DNA from: Sciurus carolinensis
Taxonomy: Eukaryota > Chordata > Mammalia > Rodentia > Sciuridae
Direction: 5' to 3'
Length of the DNA stretch: 64,000 nucleotides
NCBI RefSeq assembly: GCF_902686445.1
Contig: NW_025920106.1
Location: 1,054,001 to 1,118,000, forward strand
In this document: piece by piece, positions 35,001 to 49,000 of the stretch
Layout: the number at the start of each line of letters is the position of its first letter
Position numbering within the stretch: the stretch's first letter is position 1
Made by a program: the position numbers and the translations under genes
Notes under the pieces: generated by a model
The model's database searches: none
What the model was told of the DNA's origin: nothing
What the model saw: the letters and a program-made list of their open reading frames with translations, nothing else

Positions 35001-38000
35001 TTGTAACAATGCTCCTGTGAAATGAGGGTAAGTCACGAGACAACTACATTTTCCAAGTGGAACAGGTTGGCATCTAGCCAGTTGAGATTGAAGGGACATG
35101 GAGACTCCAGGCTCCTTCAGGAGATGGCACTTGGTTTTTCTCACCAGGGGTTGCTTCTAGGCCTGAGGAGTCTTGGGTCCCAATGAGTGTATGCTATGAC
35201 ATCCTGGCCACTGTGCAGATCCCTGGTGATGTTGCAGAAAGACAGAATGACAGCAGCATGGCATCTTGGTGCCCATGGCAACCGGTGAACTTTTGGTCCT
35301 GGCCCTTCCTGACTTAGACTGAAGACAAGCCTGGGCTCAGCTGTGATATTAGGAGGGAAGATTGACGTAGGCAGCCCCTGGGGCCTGTTATTTGCAAGGA
35401 ATACAATGTCAACTTGTTCACCCACTGGAAGGGGAGAGAGTGTTTTTGGGCATGGCATATCTGACCTGAGTGTTCCAGCTCCTTCCTGGGCAAGTACTCC
35501 TGCTGAAAACCGACAGCCCACACTACCCTCCAGGCCTGCTAGGTGATGTCATCCTTGTTCAGACTGCACCAGTCATGCTGACATTTTGGTGACACCTGTT
35601 CTGCAATAACCTGTTGGTTACCACCAGGTCTAGTGGCCAGGGAAGTCATGGAAGCATGTTCAATCACTTGATCGAGGATCACCCAGCAAGGCACTGGACC
35701 CAGTGGCACTGACCTTGCACACATCTCCTCCAAGCCTGGGCTCACCCACTATATTGCTCAGTCAGGGAAATGGCCTAGGACCCTCACAGACACATGGAGT
35801 GATGGATGGTGAGAGTTTCAGGCTGTGGCAACTCCCCTGTGGCTCAGTAAGTTAGGTGAAGATTGAGTTGAAAATGCATAACCAAACTCTTGCAGGGTTC
35901 CCCTCCTTTTCTGCAATGCTCAAACAAGTGACAGCTCAAACCTGTGATGGTGAACTTCTATTGTAGTTGAAAGTGGGTGCCTCCTGTGCTCCCTATAAAG
36001 GAGAGAAGGGATTAAGTCATTTAGCATGTGTGATTGAGGCCAGGAGGAAGCTAGCCAAAAAGTACACCTGTTCTGTGCACACACCACCTGCCAAGTCCCA
36101 CTACATTTGCTACTGCCCTGCAACTAGTTTGCCCCCAGAAAGTTTCTTGGCCCAAATTTCCAAGGAGTCCTTCAACTTACCTTTAAATGCACATATATCT
36201 GGAAAATCTGCCTTGGCATAAGGGTTCATCCTCTTGAAATGACTTCTGCCTCTCAGACACAGGCCCTCTGTGTTGATGCCCAGGATCTTCATAGCAGGTG
36301 CTGGAGGATGCAGACTACAGGTTAGTGTAATGTCCTTGTGCAAAGGTGCTCATGATGGATGAAACAAACACCTGCTAGTTATGTGAGGAGCACATATTTC
36401 CAGTGCATAATATTATCTTGACCCATGCCTCATGCTGCAAGATCAGAATTGTGCAACATTTCAAATCTTAGTATTGAAAAAATGAAAGCACTGTGGACTT
36501 TTCTTTAGGGCACAAACTGCAGAAAGTTGTTGGAAATAAAAAAGATAAATTCAGTGAACACATACTTAAAAAATTTTCATTGCTAATGGTCTGCAAAAAT
36601 AAACCTATTGACTGCTGAGCTTCAAAATAATATAACAAAACAGCAAGAAGAAATTAAGAGATTATTTGTTAAGCAAAGATAATCGCTGACAGTAACTCAA
36701 TTTGCAAAGGACATAAATGCCTTTTCAAATTCGTGGTTCTCTCCTGTTGTTTGCAATGGACAACAGATTACAAGTATGCTGATTTTGCTTGTCCTACACA
36801 TGTAGGATATCAGGATGAGGAAAGAATTTTCTTTCACCATACCAGCAGCACCAAAGCATCACAATTTACACAAGGGTAGAATTGGAAAGCCAGCTCTGAG
36901 TGAGTGCTCTCAAAGTAAATAGTTCCCTCATCATCAGAATTTAAAACATAATAAATCACTACTAAAATGAAGAAATGTAGACCTAATATGGTGGAAACTT
37001 GAATTTAAAAAACAGAAAATTTTAAAGAAAAACTAAAGTTGTTACGAGAATAATTGATCCTAGAACATTTACAAAATACAAAATATTTTTTTCTTTTCAA
37101 TGGTTATATGCACCATAAAGATGTTGCATACCTAATATCCCTGATTTACTTCTTTAAATGTGAATTTTCCAAATAAGTGTTCTTGAGTGATGCATACCCT
37201 TGAAAAACCAATCCAAAATTTACACAAAACCATGAGAAAGATGAGAATACTGCCTCCTAAACCCAATTCTACACAGCATGTCTTCAGAATATCCATCAAA
37301 ATTTATTCTACTGTGATGTACAACTAATATTAAGTAATAAAAATGTACTAAAATTATCTAAAACATTATAAAAATGCTTCATTAGAGTTGTGACTGGACC
37401 TACAAAAAAATAGGGAAGCAGGTTTTAAATATCCATTGTGGTTCCTGAGTGACAGCAGAAGAAACTAAGATATTTATTCATCACAGACTCACTCAATTCC
37501 TTTAAGGAAAATATCTTCCCAAAGGAAAGCAGAACACAGTGAGAAAACATAGTGCCAACAGCAACTCTCTTTTGTCATCACCTCTAGTTTTCCCAGCTGA
37601 CCTTTAGTATGGCTTCCATTGCATTCAGGTTTACCTTTGCCATCAGTGGATGTTATACTCCTCCTGTGCTTATTTTGAACAGTCATGTCCCTGTCCTGGG
37701 GCTGCCCTAGCATTTGCAGATGGGTCTTATTACACTTCTCAGAATGGTTGAAGAGCAGAGGGACCGCTGGAACTTGCTGAACATTAGGGGGCAGTGTTCC
37801 TCTTTCTTATCCAAGATCTTGACCAATGGAGTAGAAATGAGGCTTTCCTTGCCTTGGGAAGCCACACAGTCATCTTTAAGTCACTTTCCAGGTTGTTCAC
37901 ATATCCATTATTTTTCTCAGTATCCACCTCAGCAGTGGCCATGAAGAATCACTTTAGCTAAGAGACTCTGCTCCTCTATTTCCATCTTCCACTCAGGGTA

Positions 38001-39504
38001 AGACATATTGGGTAAGAGTCTGTGCTTGGACTGTGTAAAGTCCTCTATGTGGCTGGCCCACTATCTCAGAGCAGGGGTGGGACTTGGATGTGCGGGTTTC
38101 TATTGCATCTTGAAGACAAATCCATTATTTTTTTTTCTTCTCCAGGACTACTGGCAGTCTTGCCACCTGCCTCATTCTTTCTATAGCTGTCCAATGTCTG
38201 GGAGTTGGAGACATTCTGTAGCACAGGGCGTTGCTGATATACGATAGCTGTGGTTCACACTAACTGAACCAGTAAGGTTTGGAAACGTCTGATGACTGCT
38301 CATTTCAAATAACAAAACTGGCTTCCTGAGTGGCCTGCTCAAATGTCTATTCTGCCAGGTTTGGGTAAATAGGGCTGGGGGAATCCATGCAAAGAACTGC
38401 ATCAGAAAATTTAGAGAACTTTGATGAGAGAGAAGATTCAGATGCCTTCCTTTATAGTCAGAAAACAGCAAAAGTGAAGTCTCCCTACGTGCCCATTTGG
38501 GGTCTTACTACAGAGCCTAGCAAAATTGTGCATTGGTCTGGGTCAGAGTTCTGACCAGAGAGGAAGAGGGTGTGCTCTGGTGACCCCAGGAGGGCCCAAG
38601 TTCCTAGACAGAGGCCTGGGAGGGGGCATGGAAACTAGGTGCCCCTGCATATTCCAGCAGGGCTGAGAGCTAAGCTTGGCACAGCCTTGAGCTGAGCCAT
38701 GATCATCATGGTAGGGTGGGCAAAATGCTGGCTAAAGAGCCCAGCACAAGGTGGCCAACAGAAAACCAGCACAGTGGGCCAGGATCAGGGATGGAGCAGG
38801 CCAGGGTGGCAGTAAAGGAGGGAGGGAGGAAGAGCAATGCAACTGGAAGCCCAGGAGTGACAGGGATGTGGGGAGGATGGAGAGGGTATAGTTATGCAGG
38901 ATTTGGACTGGGGAAGCCTCCAGTAAGGTTTTGTAATGTGGTTAATTTTTTGAAATTGTTAGCTACAATTCTAAACTCCCACAATATATATGAGAATGAC
39001 CTTGCAAATTGTACACATTTAAGAAATATTAATGATAAGTTTTATGATATAATTATGGATATCACACAGAAAAATGTGAAATCAATGACATGACACCAGC
39101 AGAAACAATATAGTAATATAAAAGACTACAGGTCAAACAGATTGTCTTATTAAAAACAAAGTCTAATGAAGAATCAGCTCATTGCTGCCTGGGTTGCTGT
39201 AATTAAGAACCAGACTGCCCAGTGAGTGCCAAGAATTTCTACAACATGTACACAAACTCATGTGAATTTAGCTCCCTAATATTTTAAAGATACAGCTGAA
39301 TTCATGCTCTAAACAGTTCATGACAAAGCAAAATTTATTTGAATATATGATTCAGGAGACCAGACACTAGCACAGTGACTATCTGGCTCAGAACTATAGT
39401 CTCAGTGACTAACTGTGTTTGGTAGTTAGTAAAGTAACTAAAGGAACAAATGAAGAAAATCACAGATAATAGAGCACACTTTGCAAAGCTTTGATTAAAG
39501 ACAA
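35001..39504. other. Intergenic, possible decayed L1 5' UTR at left, no gene seen
   Basis: 35000-36350 is moderately GC-rich with short open frames on both strands that show no family signature; it may be the remains of an L1 5' UTR. 36350-39504 is AT-rich and unremarkable. None of the frames (up to 126 codons) shows a recognisable domain, signal peptide or splice-supported structure. Confidence 0.45.
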
Positions 39505-39690
39505 AGGTCTTAGACTGGATACAGTAGCACCTTCTGATAATCCCAGCAGCCCAATAGGCTAAGTCCAGAGGATCACAAGATTGAGGGCAACCTCAGCAGC
39601 TGAGTGACAAGTTGTCTCAAACTAAAAGGTGAAAAAAAGAGAAACTTTGGATGTAGCTCAGTGTTGAAGTACCAATTGGTTCAATCTAAC
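39505..39690 (+). mobile_element. B1-ID fusion SINE
   Basis: Diverged B1 body (CCTTCTGATAATCCCAGCAG, AGGATCACAAGATTGAGGGC, GTTGTCTCAAACTAAAAGG), followed by an ID part (TTGGATGTAGCTCAGTG). Confidence 0.75.
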
Positions 39691-39841
39691 TACAGAAAGA
39701 GAGACAGAGTGATCAAAGAGAAAGCAAATGAATGAGAAGTACAAAAAAAAAAACACAAAGAATGTGCTAGTTTTAAAAAAATGAATATGGTGCCTGTTAT
39801 TAAATCTCTTAATTTAGGGTATTCCTCTGATAGCCATGAAC

Positions 39842-39975
39842 ACATAACTAAGGAGATTCCTTGATTTGTTTCAAAACATAAATTTATTCCCATTTAATTT
39901 AAACATATATATATATATAAAACATAACTAAGGAGATTCCTTGATTTGTTTCAAAACATGAATTTATTCCCATTT
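39842..39975. repeat. Direct duplication of about 54 bp around a TA repeat
   Basis: ACATAACTAAGGAGATTCCT begins at 39842 and again at 39922. The copies match over about 54 bases with one difference and are separated by a short TA microsatellite (39905-39918). Confidence 0.92.
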
Positions 39976-42425
39976 TATATAAAAGTAACATGAAAGAAAA
40001 ATTTATCCAAAGATAATAGAAATGTGTTTTATAAACTGAAAATTTCCAGAAGAGATGTGCAAGGAGTCCATCAACTGGGAAAATGAAAAAGAAAATTATT
40101 AAATTTATATTAGCCAAGACCAGGGAAAATATCATATATGTTTCAATCATTGCCTACAAACCAAAGAAACAATTTTCTAAAAATAATATGAAATATAAGA
40201 TTCCATAACAGAAAAAAGTTCAGTGAAATGTAGTACTTTCTCCTTTTAGAAATAAAGAGAAAGCAATTAGATTAATTCTTCTGTAAACAGTATTTGATTT
40301 TATTTAAAAACATTAAAATCCATCAGATTGCTATCTCCTAAGATATCTTCACACAGCCCTTGTAACAAAATGATTCATTAAGTATTTAAAGAAAAAAAAT
40401 GTCCAATTATATAGAATATAGTATACTGAGAGTTTTTTAACATACCCATAAATCAGGATGAATGTAAAATAGCTAAACTATGCTTAGTTGCTCATCAACA
40501 TGTATGTAAACCTACATGAAGAAACTTAGCTCTGAATATTCTATCCCTTTGCTTTCATCCATACAAAGCATGCAGATGATGTATTTCTTCCTATCTCATG
40601 TTTTAAATGTAAAGCATGTATGTGAACTCCTTGTTTCATAATAATGATTTTCTCTCTTTTTTGTCATGTTTCAAATTTATTTACCTTTGGAAATTGAATA
40701 ATTATCACAAATGTCTAATTCAGCTAGAGATTATCATTAACTGAAAGATTAACATAGGCTGAAGGTTTTGAAAATTAAATAGCTTGAGAAATTATTTCCT
40801 GTAGTAGGATGAAGATCAGTGATGGATGACAAATCTAAGAGCAAAAGGATTTCTTAACCTTTATACTTAATTAGAAAAAATTACTTAGGAAATATGTGAT
40901 ATTAGAAGCAAAATCCAAATGATGCACTAGGAAGCAGGGTAATTCATAAAAATATGAGTAGGAATAAAATTAAAAAGTAATTTAAAAGGAAAAATAGAAC
41001 AGAAATGCATACATACAATACTATGAAAACACATAACTGAAATTCAAGTTCAAATATTTTGGTGCTATGAAAACATAACTTTAGTTCACTTGGTCTGGTT
41101 TCCATACCAAAACTACCCAGGATGGCATTTTAACTGAGATTTAAAAGCTTGTAACTATACTTGAACCTCATCCATCTTTGCCTTTTTTTATGTAATTGAG
41201 CATGAGTTTCTTGGTGATTGGTAAACTTTTTACAAACTGAAAAGGAAAAAAGGAAGAAATTTGGAAATTAAAAGCACCATTCCTCTAATAACAATATATA
41301 TGATCTTCCAAGAGAACTTACATTTCTGAATTGGTTTGGTAAAAGGAGTAGTATATTTTGTGAATAGTCACCTATAACCTTTCTCTAGGTCTCTCAATTT
41401 CCCAGCAAAATCAATCATTTACAAGGAGAGGAAAAGACAAAGCTGAAGTCTATGGCCTCCTCTCAGCAGAACCAACTGCCTCATAGTATCTATCACCATG
41501 GCCTTCTTTAAAGTCCCAAAAATTCATTGTGATTTTGTGTGAAAGTAAGAGAACAAAGCATTATATTGAATTCCTCCCTGCCCCCACTTTTATAACCTTA
41601 TATTGAAACTTACCTGAAGTTTATCAAGGAAGTTTTTAAATAAAAATTATTTTCAAAATATTTTATTAATAAACAATTCTTTTCTGTAAATACATCAGTT
41701 ACTTGCTCTTTTCTTATAACAATGTATCTCCTAGTACTTTGAGTGATTAATGGTAAGTTAATCTTTCAAAGTCCTTTGTGCTATACCTTCTGGGAGGGAG
41801 CAGACAATAAAATTTGGGGAATCCAATGAGGTTTCTAATTTAAATAGCCACTCATCACAAGTTCCCACTTTGCATTCAAATAGCCCTATTCTGCCATCAT
41901 CAGGATTGAAACCCTCTCCTAAGAAAACTGAATTTAAATAGAATATTTTCTCATAATCAAGAATAAGTATTTAGCTCTTTTTTAAATAGCAGCAGTCCAA
42001 CATCCTATACCCTTATACAGAATTATTCCCAGGCACCACCATTCTCTGCCACCACTTTCCATACTCCCCTCTTATCTACAGGAGAATAATTGACTACACC
42101 ACAGAGCTGGGAAGTCTCTATGTCAGCTCATGGCACTGTCAAAGAATACAGGTATCAGGACATCCCCACTTCAGAGATTAGGATATCAGGGCTCAGAATG
42201 TGTTAAACATCCTTCCCAAAGTCACTGGTCTTGGAAGTTGTAGAACCAGAACATAAAAACAAATCCAAACAAGAACATAAAAACAAATCCAGTCTCCAAA
42301 GGTGTGTTTTAAAACATCTTGGTCTATCACCTAACTAATAGTCTCCCTGAGGTAAAAAAAAAAAAAAAAATTATAGACCTTGAGAAGGAAGAGGGTAATC
42401 AGAAAGGATGAAGACTCTCTGATAG
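39976..42425. other. Intergenic, no gene seen
   Basis: AT-rich. A 23-base tandem duplication (units starting AGAACATAAAAACAAATCCA) lies near 42248-42293, and a run of about 18 A residues near 42353-42370. No coding signal. Confidence 0.5.
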
Positions 42426-42941
42426 TGATACCGCTGTTTACCGGTGAGGAGTTCTGCTCCTTCTAATGTTGAAGATTGAACACTAGAGAAGCACGCCAAG
42501 GCAAGCATATTAAGCAGGTTTATTTAAAGGGAATAATACAGACTTCTCCCGGCAGGAAGAAGGGGGCCATGGCTGATGTTCTAAAAGTCCCAAGAAGTGA
42601 GCGCACCCTACATCTTTTATAGGTTAAAGTCTCTTTTGTTCTCCAGTTTTCTCCCCCCTTATCTCTCCTTCCTTCCTGCCTACATGACTAGGCCTGGTTT
42701 TGCATTAAGTGAGAAGCCATGGACAGGGGGAGGGCCAAGGTGACTCAGGCAGGTAAGGGCCCAGGGGGCATTAATTAGCAGCTCCTTGCTTGCAGTCCTT
42801 GATAAAGGCAGGTAAATTTGGTCATCAATGGGCTCCGGAGATCCTTGACATTCCATTCTTCCAGGGGCAGCCTCCAACTTCCAGAGGCAGATGGCTTCAT
42901 GACTTCATTTCCTCAAATTGACCCGATTCCCTATTTCTACA
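42426..42941 (-). repeat. Probable solo LTR
   Basis: About 516 bases bounded by TG...CA on both strands (TGATACCG at 42426 and TTTCTACA at 42941). Minus-strand signals are right for an LTR: TATA box CTATAAAAGATG near 42615 and AATAAA near 42523, about 90 bases downstream. No internal retroviral sequence on either side, so a solo LTR. I see no clear flanking duplication. The family is not identified; length and layout suggest class I. Confidence 0.65.
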
Positions 42942-45900
42942 CTAACTACCTGTCCTTAATTCTGGCTTCAATAGCACCTCACAGAGGCCCTTCATCAGTC
43001 AGTTTGAGGCTGAGTTTGGAAGACTTCCTGTCTGCTCACATCTTCTAGTTTTTTCCACACATATTTATTTCCACATTGCTTTTGTAATTTTTGTGCTTGA
43101 GATATTTTTGTTAACTTATTTTTCTTAAGTTACCTTACCTCTTTTACTTACAAAAATGTATTTAAAACCTCAGTGGTTTATGGCAATTTTCAATAAAAAT
43201 GAGTATCATTTGCCCCAAATAAAAATTGACTTCAAATCCTATAGAACTACCAAATTAATTACCAGTCATATGTGCACCATTCAAAATCATTCATCTGAGG
43301 CAGGGTCTTCAGACTCAGTTTGGAGAATTGGAGCTACTAGGTAACACCAGAACACAAATAACCCCTGTGCTCTTCTGCCACAAACAGTTATCCAGGCACT
43401 CATTCAATCTCCATTGCACTCTGAGAGCATCCAGGAGGCCAGGAAGATATCCTATCCCAAATGTAGTCAAGATCATACACTTCAAAACCAGATTCCTGGT
43501 TCTGGTCACTGCATCTTTAGTTTCCAACCACATATCCTTTTAGACGTGATATAATTCAGAGGTTATTGTTCTTCCCAGCACCTTCTTTGCTGACCATTGA
43601 GTCATGTCATAACTCCCAATTTAACTATTATGTGATTATTGCTTGTTAAGAGATCTAGGAAGAAGAAACCAGGATTTCACAGTGTCCCCAGGAAGTAGAG
43701 CAGTACTAGGCTGAGCAGTCATATCTTTTCCCACTGTCCTCCTGTTCATCTGCTTCTCAAATATCTGCCAGAGACCAATCTCCATGGAAGAAGAGAAGAG
43801 ATATAAAAGGAAAAAAGGGCATTTGAGAGCATGCAGAAAAATGCCCTCAGTTTACAGAGAAGCAAGCCAGCCCTGAGGTCCTTTGTCTCCCCATCTTGCA
43901 CAACCAGCTGGGGCACAGCTATATTGAACCAATGTCCCCAGAATTCTGGCACATTTTTACCATTTATTCAACTGAAAATATTCCCACCACAAATTACACA
44001 CTGGGCCCCCAACTCCAAGGACAGATTATTAACCCTTCACTCTAGAATAATCTAGTTTCTGTAATATGACAATGCAGTCACAATGATATTCTCTCACCTT
44101 AGAATTTAATCACATGATCTGTTTGACTCTAATGATCCTATAGAAATAGAAATCACAGGTTGGGTCACATAAAAATAACTAAAAAGCCCACCCACCCCAC
44201 CCTCCTTTTGAAGACTCCAAGATTTTCTATCCTGTGAAGGGGAAAAGTTTTATGTAACCACTTAAACCAGATGCTGTACATAAACTAAATTTTACCTTCC
44301 TTAGAAAGCACTATGGAGTCATTGTGTCTTTCAGTAGTCAGGATGTGGCCTATTCCCTTTTATCTCAGAGTCAGCCACTCAAAGAAGAGGGGAGGCTGTT
44401 TCCCACCATCCAAGATTCAGCACAACTGCACCAGAAAGAGAGCTGAGTAGGGGCAAGTTACACAAAATGTCTAAGGGGGCAAAGATCTGAACCATTCAAG
44501 GGCCAAACTTCTGCCAAGGAAACAGGATTCCAAGTAAGATTGGTCTTGTTGGAAAGGGATGGGAGACAACAGAATTTCTTCCCCAACCAAAAATCCTCTA
44601 CACTCACTCTGGTTTTATTATTTTGGGTAAGATCTTTTAATTTTACAGATAATTTTTATATTAGCTAAAAACTAGAGGAAACTAAATATTCTAGAGGAGC
44701 AATATGGCTGAATTAATTGTTACATTGTTCCACAACTCTTATACAGACTTAAGAATGATAGTTAAAAATTTGGTGGTCTAGGTAATTCAGAAAATACTCA
44801 AATGTAAAAAAATAGAAAATTGCATGTATGATGATATTGCTACTGTTCCATGTGATGATGTAGTTGTTGAGCAAAAGACTCAAAACATTCAACTACAGTG
44901 CTGCTAGTAAACTTGTGGTTAGTATACAGAAATATATAGACATGTGACCACATTAGACTCACTGTCCTCACTTAGAGCCTCAGAGCTTCCTGGGACATCC
45001 AACTCTCTCCTGCAAACCCTACACATCTACCACTGGGAACTAGTGTTAGGAAGCTCATCTAGGTGTACCTAACCTGTCCTGCCCCATGGAAGGTGCTATG
45101 CTAAGAATAATGGCACTGGATATTTTGGAATCCAAATCATATTGAGGGTTATCCCCTAAATATTCAGAATTGAAACAAACATTCCCATGGGACTGAATGT
45201 GTCAATGTAGTCTGGGCATTGAACACTGACCCTGAACTATCCAGGGTGAATATTCACAAGTGAATCTTTTGCTTCTGACTGGTCCTCTAGCATTTTAAAG
45301 GAATTCAAGGGTACTAGACTATGCTGTCAGCCACTGCTGCAGTTCTCTGAGTCTTTCTCTTTCTCTCCTTGTTGCCTGACCCTTCTCAGCAGGACCCCAC
45401 AAGGGAGTTCCTTCATCAGAACTGTTGAAATTCATATGTTAATATGTGCTTTGTTAACACTAGGATAAAACCTGAGCCCTAGTCCCCTTACTGTCATTAC
45501 TTTTTGTTCAGACTGACACTTGCACTGGCTAGAAAATCCTAGAAGACTGTGGGCCATGTCAGACATGCCCAAGAGTCTGTGCCAGCCTTCAACTCAGCAC
45601 CTAGCCCCATGTGCCAAGAAGGAATGGCAGCAAAATTAAACCTCAATTAGCCAAGTGTGTACTGACCTCAAGTTGTGATTCACAGAGGAACATGGCACAC
45701 CATGGTTTGGAGGACTTTGGGCATATTTGTTACCAGTCTAAGTTTGGTTTAGCAAGGGAAATGGTCTTTTGGAATATGTTCTTAGTTGGGGAAGTGGTCC
45801 ATTCCTTATATCAAGAACTCAGGACCAGGACTGGCTCACATTGTCTTACAATTCATGGGGGAATGTAGGGCTTCTGGTTCCAACATGTTGAATTTTCTGT

Positions 45901-46061
45901 TGGACCTCTTGGCTCTATTACCTCTTCTTACCCCACATCCATTTTTCTCATCATCATGGGCAAGGCAGCTGTGTACTGGACATCCATGAAATCATGGGTA
46001 TGTGCCTTAAACTCCCTAGTCAATCTTTCAAGGTAAACATTTTTTCAATTTCAAAAATGGA
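42942..46061. other. Intergenic, no gene seen
   Basis: Unique-looking sequence. Several open frames of 60-85 codons have no recognisable motif. Confidence 0.5.
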
Positions 46062-49000
46062 GCAATGTGGCCTCTGACAGTCACATAATATCCTGATGTG
46101 GCCTGATTCACTCACATAATGCCCTCTTTATAATCTCTTACACTCACTGTGGCTTCTTACACTGATATGCTACAATACACTGGCCTCTGACATAATATCC
46201 TTACTTGGCTTCTGACACTCTCACCATGGCCTATCACACATAGCATTTTCACTGACTTCTGACAGTCAATTAATGCCCTCACTGGGGTCTCTCACTCTCA
46301 CATATTATGCTCATTGTGACATCTGACATTCATATAATACCCTACTGAGTTTTTTCACATTCACATAATACCCTCACTTGGCCTCTGACTCTCACAAAAT
46401 ATCTTCACTCTTATGTTGACATTCATACAATACCATCACTCTGATCTGAAAGTCACATAATATCACTATGACCCCTGCCATTGACAAAATATACTCCTAA
46501 CTGTGGCCTCTGACATTTACAAAACATCTTCTCATTTACAAAATGTCTTTTACATATTATACTCACTGTCACATGAGTTACTCACATAATACACTCATTG
46601 TGATATCACACATTCATATAATACCTTGCTGTGCCTCTGACACAGAATGTCTTCAATCTGTCTCTGACACTTAAATAATTTCTTCATTGTTACCACAGAC
46701 ACATTATGTCCTCATCATGACCTCAGACACTCACATAATACCAAAATTGTGACTTCCTGCAAACATATTATACTCAGTGAGGTCTTTCAATCTTACATAA
46801 TACCTTAAATGTGGCCTATGACACTGATATAATATCCTCACTTGCTGTCTGACAATGACATACCATTCTGAATTTTATACTCACATAGTAAAATCACTGT
46901 GGCCTCTGACTCTCATAAATTTTGCTCACTGTTTTCTCTGACACACACATATTACCATACTGGAACTTCTGATATAAAACCATCAAAGTCACCTACAAAA
47001 CACAAAATACCCTAATTTGGCCTCTGACACTGACATAATATTCTCACTGTGAACTCTGATCCTCACATATTATACTCTGTAACCTCGGAGAGATAATTAC
47101 CTCAGTATGACCACACTCACATAATATCTTCAGTGTTACCTCAGGCACTCAAAAAATATCCTAAGTATAACAAATGTCCTGATAAAATATCCTAATATAA
47201 CATCTAATCCTCAAAAAATGCACTCACTGTGATTTCTCACCTCAGATACTAATATAACACCTGCATGTGCTCTCTGACACATAATACCAAAAGTGTGGCC
47301 TATGACACTCAGAATATTCTCTTTGGGGCTTCTGACACTCACCTAATACCTTCACTGTGCCTATTTCCCATTACATAATGCCTTCATTCTGCCCTCTGAC
47401 AATTACAAATTATCCTTAATGTGGCAGTTTCACAATATTTTTACCAGAACCCTGACATTATGTAATTTACTCACTGTGACTTGAACACTCTCATAATAGC
47501 TTCATGTGGCCTCTGTCATTCACATAATATCCTAACTCATTCTCTGATACTGACATAATATCCTTACTCTTCTCGTGTCAGTCACATAAAACCCTTACTG
47601 TGGACTCTAATCACACACACACAAAATTCTCACTATGACCTCGGGCACTCACATATTCCTGTAACATGGCCTCTGTCACCCACTAAATATCCTCACTGTG
47701 GCCTCTGACATGAACACAGGATAGTTACTATAATCTCAGACATATAGTAGTCTCCTGTGGCCATTGACACATAATACCCTCATTGTATTCTATGCCATTC
47801 ACATATCTTCACTTGGCTGCTGACTCTCACAAAATACCCTACTGTGTTCCCTGACACTCACATTACACCCTCATTCTGACCTCTGATGCTGACATAATAC
47901 CATCACAGTGACAGGTGTCACTCATATAATTTCTTTAGTGTGACCTGAGTCACAAACCTGATACTCTCAATGTGTTCTCTAATTGACATCATATCCTCAC
48001 TGTGGCTTTTGATGCTTATATAATTATCTCAGAATGACCTCAGACACAGACATAATACACTCACACCCCCCCTGATATATGATATCCTACCTGGGGCATC
48101 TGACACTGCAATGAAACCCTCACCGTGGATTCTGGAATTCACATAATTGACACTCACATAATAGCATAATAGTGGCCACTGACACTATTACAATAACTCA
48201 CTGGGTTCTGAAACTACATAATATATTAACATGGCCACTTAAGCTAACATAGTATACTCACTGTGACACTGAACACTCATTTACTATCCTCACTGTGTCC
48301 TATGACACTGACACAATATCCCATTTTGTCCTCTTACATTCATTTAATAATATGAATATGACCTCGACCACTCAAATAATGTTCTCACTTTGACTTCTCT
48401 GATATTCACATAATACCCTTACTGTTGCCTATGACACACATTATATTCTCAATTGATCTCTGATGTTTATATGATAACTTCCATGTGGCCTCTGACATTC
48501 ACACAATGTTCTCACTTGGTTTGTGACTCTAACAAAATACCCTCATCATAACCTGTTACATTCATAAAATATCCACACTAAGGCCCCTGATGTTGAAAAT
48601 ATTTTCTCAATATATCCTCTGACACATAATATCCTCACATTTTCTGTGTCAGTCACACAACACTCTTTGTGACTACTGATACTCCTATATTACCCCCACT
48701 GTGAACTCTCACTCTCAAATGATACCCTTACTGTGACCTTTGACACTGATTTAATACCCACAGTGTGGCCTTATATTATATCCTAGGTATGACCACTGAC
48801 ACTCACATTGACACACTCACTGTGGCCTGTGATGCTCACATAATACCCTCATCATGAATTATGACTCTCACATTATAACATTGCGACCTCTGATGCTGAT
48901 ATAATATCCTCACTGTGGTCTCAGACACTCCCATAATAACTTCTCTGGGACCTCTGACACTTATAATACTCTCAGTGTGACCTCTGATACTCATATAATA

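Noticed and set aside
35141..35521. 126-codon minus-strand frame as a host exon
   Set aside because: No family signature and no splice sites I could support; likely within decayed L1 5' UTR or spacer.
38716..39093. 125-codon plus-strand frame as a small gene
   Set aside because: Composition shifts midway from GC-rich to AT-rich and no motif is present; no supporting context.
43310..43530. Possible minus-strand MIR
   Set aside because: Only short stretches resemble MIR; not enough to call.
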